From: Oscillospiraceae bacterium
GTDB lineage: Bacteria > Bacillota > Clostridia > Oscillospirales > Ruminococcaceae
Direction: 5' to 3'
Length of the DNA: 7,204 nt
Assembly (NCBI GenBank): GCA_017440425.1
Contig: JAFSHJ010000103.1
Coordinates: forward strand, 1-7,204
Below are positions 1 to 4,902 of the stretch, piece by piece. Both the position numbers and the translations under genes were made by a program. Position 1 is the first letter of the stretch; each line of letters opens with the position of its first letter. The notes under the pieces were generated by a model. The model was not told the origin of the DNA. It did not search any database and saw nothing but the letters and a program-made list of their open reading frames with translations.

Positions 1-120
1 GTGATATTTGGGTGTTCTGCCGTAATATATCTCTGCAACTTTTGCTTTTGCAAGCTGTGTGTAGCGCTCCTGCTCTTTGAGAAGTTCAGCAGGAACCTCT
101 GTCTTTGCACAACTGTTCAA
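1..120 (-). CDS. N-terminal 40 residues of a leftward gene cut by the window edge; possibly tRNA methylthiotransferase MiaB
   Basis: An open frame runs from a TTG codon at 120-118 to the window edge without a stop. It is preceded by GGAGG with a 7-base gap, which is the reason for accepting the unusual start; there is no ATG in this frame. The visible protein begins MNSCAKTEVPAELL, followed by a charged helix rich in Lys, Glu and Gln and ending YYGRTPKYH. Clostridial MiaB proteins (radical SAM enzymes that add a methylthio group to i6A37 of tRNA) often have such a charged N-terminal extension before the first TYGCQ motif, and the visible end would sit just before that motif. This is inference from memory: the cysteine motif lies outside the window, so the name is weak while the gene call is good. 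It lies downstream of the pseudokinase, separated from it by a terminator. Confidence 0.75.
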   Translation of the reverse strand, partial: MNSCAKTEVPAELLKEQERYTQLAKAKVAEIYYGRTPKYH

Positions 121-181
121 GTTTTTTCCTCCAAAAAGTTTGCTGTATTTATTTTTCGCTCTTTTTGCGTTATTATTTCAA

Positions 182-238
182 CTAAACACAAAAACACAAA
201 CACGCAAAGATGCGGACAGTTTTATCTGCATCTTTGCG
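182..238 (-). terminator. Rho-independent terminator of the pseudokinase gene
   Basis: The arms CGCAAAGATGC (203-213) and GCATCTTTGCG (228-238) form a perfect 11-bp stem with a 14-base loop. Read on the minus strand, the stem is followed by a T-rich stretch with scattered G (TGTTTGTGTTTTTGTG). It begins 34 bases after the stop codon of the leftward kinase-family gene. On the plus strand the stem is not followed by a T run, so it works leftward. The T tract is interrupted, so some readthrough into the next gene is possible. Confidence 0.75.
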
Positions 239-271
239 GTATTATTTGAATATCTCGTTCTTGTGCGGATA

Positions 272-1993
272 TCATTCTTCTTCGGAACTGTCGCTCTGCT
301 GCGGTCTTATTATGATGACTCCGCTGCTTGTTTCAGACTCTTCCGAGCTCTGTTCGTCTTTAACAAACAGTATGATAACATCCACATTGGGATCTATCTT
401 TTCGCCTTCGGTCTTGTTTGTTCTCAAAACAAATCCGGGCTGACCCTCTTCGCTGGCAATCGGCATAACTTTATAGTAGACACCCATATCTCCCAGCACC
501 TTCATTGCGTAATCCACGGTGCTTCCCACAAGATCGGGCATCTCCTCATACTGTGAGCCTTTGCTGACATAGAGAGTTATGCTGAGCTTTTTGTTTTTCT
601 GCAGGTCTGTTCCCTTTTTCACTGACTGATCGTAGATTATTCCCTCGGGATAGCTGTCGTTGTAATCATCCACAAACTCAAACCTGAAGAAATCCACATA
701 TTCGGCATTTGCCTTGACAGTTTCAATATACTGTCCCACAAAATCCGGCACCTCTGTAATGGTACCTGCCAGCTCGTCTATATCGATATCGGAGAGATCG
801 GATACGTTGACACCCTGCTCATCCTGTATCTTCTGATACTGAGTATAGAGCACCATTCCGCCCACAGCGATAAGGATAACCATTGTAACAAGGCAGGCAA
901 TAACGCCATAAGGCATACCTCTTCTTGCATAGCGCTGGAAGAAGTTGGGCTCTGCCTTTTCTGTTTTAGTGCTGCCCTCTTTCTTTTTGGGCAGGTTCTT
1001 ATCCTGAGCCACAAACACAGCCGTGTGGCTTCCGCCCTCTGTGAGCAATGCGGAAATAAGCTGATCTATTGTCTGCAGCCTGGATTTGGCATAGAGCAGC
1101 ATTGCCTCAAAGATTGCCTCGGAGACATTCTGCGGCACTGCAGAGTTGAGCTCGAAAATAGGCACAAGATTATCTTTGATCTTGCGTTCGGTACTCTCGG
1201 GAGGTCTTGTGCCGGTGAGAGCACGGTAAATTACCGCTGCAACGGAATAAACGTCTGTCCAGCTGCCCTGATAACCGTCTGCCTGATACTGCTCCGGTGC
1301 GCTGTAGCCGTCGTAAAGGCTGCCGCCGATCTCGCTCTGGGCACACCTGGATTCCGCAATGCAGAATGCAGAAAGATTAATTGCTCCGTTTGCATCAACA
1401 AGCAGCGTTCTCGGAGAGATTCCTCTATGTATAATGCCTTTTGCGTGAAGCGCCGAAAGTGTCTCCAGCACCGGCATAAACAGCTTTTTAACCTGCGCCC
1501 ATGTCATCTCTCCGCCGTTGCCGGTGAGTGCATCCTCCAGCACAACGGTGTTGACGTGTCTGGATACCGCATAGGCTGTGGAGTTTTCTGCAAAAACATC
1601 CGTCACCGGGATAAGGTTATCCATGGGACCCATGAGCATCAGCTTTTTCTTGAGCTCTACAAAATCCGCAAGCAGAGATTTGAAGGCGGCTTCGTGTCCC
1701 CTCTTGGGAATTACCTCCATGTCATATTCGTCTCTGGTGCATATCTCCCGCGGGAAATATTCCTTTATGCTAACCTTACACTTTGCGCTAATGTCGTATC
1801 CTATATATGTTACTCCCTCGGCATCCTCAAAGGTAGCCATACCTGCTATGTATCTTGTTTTAAGCAAAGTGCCCGGCACAAGATGGGCGCTGTCGTAGGG
1901 CATATCGTTGGTGCCTGCGCACACCGTGCATCGGCCGTTTTCACCCATTCTCGACATACAACGCATGCAAAGATCAAGTCCGTTACTGTTCAT
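272..1993 (-). CDS. Membrane-anchored Ser/Thr kinase homologue with two PASTA domains, probable pseudokinase
   Basis: 573 residues. Order: zinc-ribbon-like start (Cys9, Cys12, Cys22, Cys25), kinase fold at about 41-315, basic linker, one membrane helix at about 362-383, PASTA-like repeats at about 411-479 and 481-547, then a Ser/Glu-rich tail. Expected topology is kinase inside, PASTA outside, as in PknB/PrkC proteins that sense peptidoglycan fragments. The ATP-lysine motif SIKEYFP (Lys77), the APE motif (232-234) and DVYS (247-250) are kept. The catalytic loop, usually HRDISPDN in this clostridial subfamily, reads HRGISPRT (189-196), so the catalytic Asp is Gly191 and the metal-binding Asn is Thr196. 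The DFG motif reads AFC (209-211), and the glycine-rich loop is degenerate (GMATFEDAEG). Phosphotransfer is therefore unlikely; a scaffold or sensor role is inferred. The frame is intact and not decaying. Start: ATG just before the first Cys pair, with GGAGAGGATGAT upstream. Confidence 0.93.
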   Translation of the reverse strand: MNSNGLDLCMRCMSRMGENGRCTVCAGTNDMPYDSAHLVPGTLLKTRYIAGMATFEDAEGVTYIGYDISAKCKVSIKEYFPREICTRDEYDMEVIPKRGHEAAFKSLLADFVELKKKLMLMGPMDNLIPVTDVFAENSTAYAVSRHVNTVVLEDALTGNGGEMTWAQVKKLFMPVLETLSALHAKGIIHRGISPRTLLVDANGAINLSAFCIAESRCAQSEIGGSLYDGYSAPEQYQADGYQGSWTDVYSVAAVIYRALTGTRPPESTERKIKDNLVPIFELNSAVPQNVSEAIFEAMLLYAKSRLQTIDQLISALLTEGGSHTAVFVAQDKNLPKKKEGSTKTEKAEPNFFQRYARRGMPYGVIACLVTMVILIAVGGMVLYTQYQKIQDEQGVNVSDLSDIDIDELAGTITEVPDFVGQYIETVKANAEYVDFFRFEFVDDYNDSYPEGIIYDQSVKKGTDLQKNKKLSITLYVSKGSQYEEMPDLVGSTVDYAMKVLGDMGVYYKVMPIASEEGQPGFVLRTNKTEGEKIDPNVDVIILFVKDEQSSEESETSSGVIIIRPQQSDSSEEE

Positions 1994-2056
1994 ATATAAA
2001 AAATCATCCTCTCCGAAGATGGTCGTTTCTGCATAACCGCATAACTCTTCTACTAT

Positions 2057-2085
2057 ATAATAACCTTTTTTTTAAATATATGCAA
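2057..2085 (-). promoter_or_regulatory. Candidate sigma-A promoter of the pseudokinase gene
   Basis: On the minus strand, TTGCAT (2085-2080) and TATTAT (2062-2057) are separated by 17 bases in a very AT-rich stretch. This would give a leader of about 55 bases before the ATG at 1993. AT-rich DNA makes chance matches common, so this is a moderate call. Confidence 0.4.
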
Positions 2086-2101
2086 TATCTTTATTTCAAA
2101 C

Positions 2102-2121
2102 AAAAAATAAATTTATTTTTT
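2102..2121. repeat. Perfect 20-bp A/T-only palindrome
   Basis: AAAAAATAAA (2102-2111) is followed directly by its exact complement TTTATTTTTT (2112-2121). It lies about 16 bases upstream of the candidate -35 of the pseudokinase gene, a position where an UP-like element, bent DNA or a repressor site could act. It may also be chance, given the local composition. Confidence 0.4.
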
Positions 2122-2169
2122 TGACACATTTTAGTTTTTATCCGCAAGCCTTATTTATCCCTTTTTCTC

Positions 2170-2207
2170 AAAAAAATGGGGACACAGACACGGTCTCTGC
2201 CCCCATT
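2170..2207 (-). terminator. Rho-independent terminator of the small membrane protein gene
   Basis: The arms AATGGGG (2175-2181) and CCCCATT (2201-2207) pair, with a second inner stem AGAC/GTCT. Read leftward, the stem is followed by a run of seven T. It lies 14 bases after the stop codon at 2222-2224. The A run on the other side means it does not act as a rightward terminator. Confidence 0.8.
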
Positions 2208-2221
2208 CCCCGTTGTCATGT

Positions 2222-2545
2222 TTATTTTTGCAGTTCATCCTCTATGTACTCGATCTTTGCCGCAGTAGGATCGGCAAAATTAGCTCCGCAAAAAGGACAA
2301 ACTTTTTTATTTTCCAAATCAAGGTCATACATCTTAAAGCGCTCTTTGCAGCTTGGGCAGCGCCAAAAAAACATTGTCAGCACAACAAATCCCACCAACA
2401 TGGCCAGCGCTGCAGCCGAAAGCGTTATAACAAGCCAGTTCTGCATAAATCCGTTGAGGAGCAGCACCAATATTATAACTATAAAAGAAGCACCAAGCAG
2501 CGCCTTGCTTATATTTCTCATTTTTAATGTCTTCATAATCAGCAC
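2222..2545 (-). CDS. Small two-helix membrane protein with CxxC/CxxC zinc-ribbon-like tail, function unknown
   Basis: 107 residues. A short basic start (MKTLKMRNISK) precedes two hydrophobic helices at about 14-34 and 37-61. A soluble tail follows with Cys63-x2-Cys66 and Cys83-x2-Cys86, the second as CPFCG, which is the spacing of a zinc ribbon. The basic start and the even number of helices place both ends in the cytoplasm, so the metal site would be inside. The GTG at 2545 is chosen because AAGGGAG ends 4 bases before it. The in-frame ATG at 2536 would give a 104-residue protein but lies 13 bases from that site. A promoter and a terminator flank it, so it is transcribed alone. I do not recognise a named family. 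Zinc-ribbon membrane proteins of this size are common in Clostridia, and most have no known role. Confidence 0.85.
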   Translation of the reverse strand: MLIMKTLKMRNISKALLGASFIVIILVLLLNGFMQNWLVITLSAAALAMLVGFVVLTMFFWRCPSCKERFKMYDLDLENKKVCPFCGANFADPTAAKIEYIEDELQK

Positions 2546-2577
2546 ACGTCTCCCTTTTGAAAATGTTTCTGTAGTTT

Positions 2578-2606
2578 ATTCTATCACACATCCCCCATTT
2601 TCTCAA
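2578..2606 (-). promoter_or_regulatory. Sigma-A-like promoter of the small membrane protein gene
   Basis: On the minus strand, TTGAGA (2606-2601) and TAGAAT (2583-2578) are separated by exactly 17 bases. Transcription would start near 2571, giving a leader of about 25 bases that contains the AAGGGAG ribosome site. It sits between the hsp20 terminator and this gene, as expected for an independent unit. Confidence 0.6.
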
Positions 2607-2634
2607 CAATAAAATTTAAACAAAATCTTCCTGC

Positions 2635-2676
2635 AAAAAAAGAGCGGGCGCCATGCTTTTTAAGCACAGCGCCCGC
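2635..2676 (-). terminator. Strong Rho-independent terminator of hsp20
   Basis: The GC-rich arms GCGGGCGC (2644-2651) and GCGCCCGC (2669-2676) form 8 bp. A second inner stem TGCTT/AAGCA (2654-2658 and 2662-2666) caps the hairpin. Read leftward, it is followed by TCTTTTTTT. It starts 13 bases after the hsp20 stop codon. Confidence 0.9.
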
Positions 2677-2689
2677 CTTTAGAGGTGTT

Positions 2690-3112
2690 TTACTGTATTT
2701 CTATTTTTTTGGGTTCTTTCTTTTCTTCTACCAGCTTGGGAAGTGTGATATCCAGAATGCCGTTGTTATAGGATGCGGATATCTTTTCGGCATCTATGCC
2801 GGAGATATCGAAGCTTCTGCTGTAAGAGCCGAAGCGGCGCTCACGTCTGACAAAATTATCGGTCTTTTCTTCGTTTTCAACCTTCTTTTCAGCCTTGATG
2901 GTGAGATATTTATCCTCCAGCTTGAGCACTATCTCATCCTTGCTGTATCCCGGAAGCTCTGCCTGGAGCAGATAGCTGCCTCCGTTATCAATGATGTCGG
3001 TCTTGAAGCTGTTTGCGGAGCGATAGAAATCGTTGAAAAAGCTTCTTTCAAAATCGTTGAAAAAACTGTTCATACTTCTCTGTGTGCGGGAGATGGGCAT
3101 AAGTTCAAACAT
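2690..3112 (-). CDS. Small heat-shock protein, Hsp20/alpha-crystallin family
   Basis: 140 residues, the usual length for bacterial Hsp20. It is an ATP-independent cytoplasmic holdase that binds unfolding proteins and passes them to DnaK/ClpB-type chaperones. The alpha-crystallin domain spans about 38-126. It carries AELPGY (51-56), the strand LTIKAEKK, the RRERRFGSYSRSF segment and the signature NNGILDITLPK (116-126). The C-terminal IxI motif is IEI (137-139), which normally docks into a neighbouring subunit during oligomer assembly. The N-terminal arm contains a tandem octapeptide, SFFNDFER then SFFNDFYR (16-31). Start: ATG with AGGAGG 7 bases upstream. It is divergent from the aminopeptidase gene across a control region that contains CIRCE. 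Whether CIRCE controls hsp20 is not settled, because the best leftward -10 lies on the far side of CIRCE from where repression is usual. Confidence 0.96.
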   Translation of the reverse strand: MFELMPISRTQRSMNSFFNDFERSFFNDFYRSANSFKTDIIDNGGSYLLQAELPGYSKDEIVLKLEDKYLTIKAEKKVENEEKTDNFVRRERRFGSYSRSFDISGIDAEKISASYNNGILDITLPKLVEEKKEPKKIEIQ

Positions 3113-3227
3113 AACAGATCCTCCTTTTGAATCTTAATTGGTTTGGGTTTGTTTTCTTGCCTGTTTCTTGTTTTTTGCGCTAACTCAGTTGTTCTTTTCA
3201 GGTCTTCTCTTTCTTCTTTTATTTTCC

Positions 3228-3257
3228 GTACTCCCTCTTGAGTACAGTTATATTATA
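3228..3257 (-). promoter_or_regulatory. Candidate hsp20 promoter -10 with palindrome at the predicted transcription start
   Basis: On the minus strand a perfect -10 hexamer TATAAT lies at 3257-3252, but the -35 at 17-18 bases is poor (AAGATA or AAAGAT). Beginning at the predicted start point, the arms GTACTC and GAGTAC (3245-3228) are separated by AAGAGG. They form an exact 6-bp inverted repeat that could be an operator or a 5' hairpin on the mRNA. The leader to the ATG would be about 130 bases and is purine-rich. A rival leftward promoter is TTGCGG (3411-3406) with TATTAT (3388-3383), spacer 17. That one would place CIRCE inside the leader. Confidence 0.4.
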
Positions 3258-3278
3258 GCCCGAATTTATATAATTATC

Positions 3279-3307
3279 TTTACACTTTTATTGCCTAATT
3301 GTAAATT
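3279..3307 (+). promoter_or_regulatory. Candidate rightward promoter P1 abutting CIRCE
   Basis: TTTACA (3279-3284) and TAAATT (3302-3307) are separated by 17 bases. The predicted start, near 3314, falls inside CIRCE, which begins right after the -10. That is the classical geometry for HrcA repression of groE and dnaK operons. If real, it makes the aminopeptidase gene heat-inducible. Confidence 0.45.
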
Positions 3308-3334
3308 TTAGCACTCTACCGCATAGAGTGCTAA
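3308..3334. promoter_or_regulatory. CIRCE operator (HrcA binding site)
   Basis: The arms TTAGCACTC (3308-3316) and GAGTGCTAA (3326-3334), separated by 9 bases, match the CIRCE consensus at every arm position. The symmetry extends one more pair on each side (T at 3307, A at 3335). CIRCE is bound by HrcA and is relieved on heat shock through competition for GroEL. It normally sits before groESL, dnaK or hrcA. Here it lies between hsp20 and a C1-family aminopeptidase gene. It is palindromic, so it could serve either direction. Confidence 0.97.
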
Positions 3335-3358
3335 ATATTCTTATTCCGCTGTTTGTTA

Positions 3359-3387
3359 TTGACTGCCACAGCTTTTTCTTCTATAAT
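3359..3387 (+). promoter_or_regulatory. Strong sigma-A promoter P2 of the aminopeptidase gene
   Basis: TTGACT (3359-3364) and a perfect TATAAT (3382-3387) are separated by 17 bases. Transcription would begin near 3394, just before the AAGGAG ribosome site at 3410-3415. It lies 24 bases downstream of CIRCE, so HrcA would not block it by direct overlap. It could give basal expression alongside the CIRCE-overlapping P1. Confidence 0.7.
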
Positions 3388-3426
3388 ATTCAATGTAAAA
3401 TTTCACCGCAAGGAGTTAATGTTATT

Positions 3427-4788
3427 ATGGAAATTATGAAAAATGCTGTTCCTGTAACCTTTTCCGATCTTGAAACATTCGAAAACGCATACCACAGCAA
3501 ACGCTATTATGCCGCAATGACACACTCTGTATCCAAAACAAGTGTTGCCGACGCAGCTTTTTGCCCCGAAAATGCCTACCGTATGCGCAGAGTATATTTC
3601 ATAGATATCCCCACCCTGCCCGTTACAAACCAAAAGGCAAGCGGACGCTGCTGGCTGTTTGCCGCACTGAACGTTATGCGTGAGATAATCGCCAAAAAAT
3701 ATAACCTTGAAAAGTTTGAGATCTCCCAAAACTACATTGCATTCTGGGATAAATTCGAAAAAATCAACTATTTCCTTGAGAGCGTCATCGACACCGCAAA
3801 CCTTCCCTCAGACGACCGCACCGTTTCCTGGATAGTCTCCACCGGCATACAGGATGGCGGTCAGTGGGATATGATGGTTGCTTTGGTTAAAAAATACGGT
3901 CTTGTTTCCAAAGATGCCATGCCCGAAACATTCCAGAGCAGCAACACCGGCGCAATGAATGCCATGATAAACACCAAGCTCCGTGCATACACCGCCGAGC
4001 TTCGCAGGATGATCCGCGGCGGCGCTTCCGCAGAAGATGTGAACACCGAGAAAAACCGCATCCTCTCCGAGATGTACCGCATTCTCTGCATCTGCTTCGG
4101 TGAGCCTCCCAAAAAGTTTGACTTTGAATATAAAAACAAAGACACGCTTGAATACGGAATCATCTGCGACATCACTCCCACAGAGTTTTATGAGAAATAT
4201 ATCGGCGGCATCCTTGATGATTATGTAAGCATCATCAACGCTCCCACAGAAGACAAGCCCTTCAACAAAACCTACACCGTAAACTATCTCGGCAACGTGC
4301 TGGAAGGCGCTCCCATCCTCTATCTCAACCTGGAGATGGATGAGCTCGTCTCTCTTGTCATCAAGCAGCTCAAGGATAAAGAGGTCGTATGGTTCGGCAG
4401 CGACGTCGGCAAGTTCGGCAACCGTGCCGAGGGCATTTGGGATGATCTCTCCTACGATTACGGTTCCGCTTTTGATATAGATTACGATATCTCCAAGGCT
4501 GATGCGTTGGATTACCGCAACAGCTGCATGAACCACGCAATGGTCATCACCGGCGTTAACCTTGACGAAAACGACAAACCCAACCGTTGGAAGATCGAAA
4601 ACAGCTGGGGTGATCAGAACGGCGACGAAGGATACTATATGATGAGCGGCACCTGGTTCGACCGCTTTGTATATCAGGCTGTTGTCCACAAAAAATATCT
4701 CTCCGAGGAGCAGCTTAAAATGCTTGAAGAGAAACCCATCCGCCTCAATCCCTGGGATCCTATGGGCTCTCTTGCCAACTGCGACTGA
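3427..4788 (+). CDS. pepC: Cysteine aminopeptidase C, bleomycin hydrolase type (peptidase family C1)
   Basis: 453 residues from the chosen start, close to the 430-455 usual for PepC/bleomycin hydrolase. The enzyme removes N-terminal residues from peptides in the cytoplasm; relatives form a hexameric ring with active sites facing the inner chamber. The papain-type residues are all present: Gln69 and Cys75 in NQKASGRCWLFA, His370 in CMNHAMVITGV, and Asn392 in WKIENSWGDQNGDEGYY. There is no signal peptide. The C-terminal arm PWDPMGSLA, which enters the active-site cleft in this family, is followed by three extra residues, NCD. Start: ATG 3427 lies 11 bases after AAGGAG. An in-frame GTG at 3328 falls inside CIRCE and upstream of promoter P2, so it is rejected. 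The next ATG at 3436 is less well placed. Promoters and CIRCE lie upstream, and a terminator follows at once. Confidence 0.95.
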   Translation: MEIMKNAVPVTFSDLETFENAYHSKRYYAAMTHSVSKTSVADAAFCPENAYRMRRVYFIDIPTLPVTNQKASGRCWLFAALNVMREIIAKKYNLEKFEISQNYIAFWDKFEKINYFLESVIDTANLPSDDRTVSWIVSTGIQDGGQWDMMVALVKKYGLVSKDAMPETFQSSNTGAMNAMINTKLRAYTAELRRMIRGGASAEDVNTEKNRILSEMYRILCICFGEPPKKFDFEYKNKDTLEYGIICDITPTEFYEKYIGGILDDYVSIINAPTEDKPFNKTYTVNYLGNVLEGAPILYLNLEMDELVSLVIKQLKDKEVVWFGSDVGKFGNRAEGIWDDLSYDYGSAFDIDYDISKADALDYRNSCMNHAMVITGVNLDENDKPNRWKIENSWGDQNGDEGYYMMSGTWFDRFVYQAVVHKKYLSEEQLKMLEEKPIRLNPWDPMGSLANCD

Positions 4789-4804
4789 TAACAAACCTTA
4801 ACTT

Positions 4805-4844
4805 AAAAGCCATGTGAAATATTTTTCGCATGGCTTTTTCTTTA
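4805..4844 (+). terminator. Strong Rho-independent terminator of the aminopeptidase gene
   Basis: The arms AAAAGCCATGTGAAA (4805-4819) and TTTCGCATGGCTTTT (4824-4838) pair over 15 positions with one G-T wobble and a 4-base loop. TCTTT follows. It starts 16 bases after the stop codon. Its T tract overlaps the -35 of the next gene's promoter. Confidence 0.92.
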
Positions 4845-4869
4845 CATTTTTCTCTGTATGTTGTAAAAT
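4841..4869 (+). promoter_or_regulatory. Sigma-A-like promoter of the glycosidase gene
   Basis: TTTACA (4841-4846) and TAAAAT (4864-4869) are separated by 17 bases. The predicted start, near 4876, leaves a leader of about 27 bases with AAGGTGAT as ribosome site before ATG 4903. The -35 overlaps the T run of the upstream terminator. No operator-like repeat is evident. Confidence 0.65.
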
Positions 4870-4902
4870 CTCTATGTAACATCAATTTGAAAGGTGATTG
4901 TA

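Noticed and set aside
77..556. Rightward open frame across the left intergenic region
   Set aside because: It runs through the leftward terminator and into the reverse strand of the PASTA domains, with no convincing ribosome site.
272..1993. Possibility that the kinase homologue is a decaying pseudogene
   Set aside because: The frame is intact over 573 codons, the non-catalytic kinase motifs and both PASTA repeats are preserved, and a promoter, ribosome site and terminator are present. A functional pseudokinase fits better.
1025..1999. 324-codon rightward open frame opposite the pseudokinase gene
   Set aside because: It has a cysteine- and histidine-rich, low-plausibility composition and lies antisense to kinase and zinc-ribbon motifs.
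2121..2126. TTGACA hexamer on the plus strand as a rightward promoter
   Set aside because: No suitable -10 at 16-18 bases and no rightward gene downstream; it lies before a leftward terminator.
3328..3426. Upstream GTG start that would add 33 residues to the aminopeptidase
   Set aside because: The GTG is part of the CIRCE arm, there is no ribosome site before it, and the strong P2 promoter would start transcription downstream of it.
3808..4794. 328-codon leftward open frame inside the aminopeptidase gene
   Set aside because: It is antisense to a protein with a complete papain-type active site, and it has no family motif of its own.
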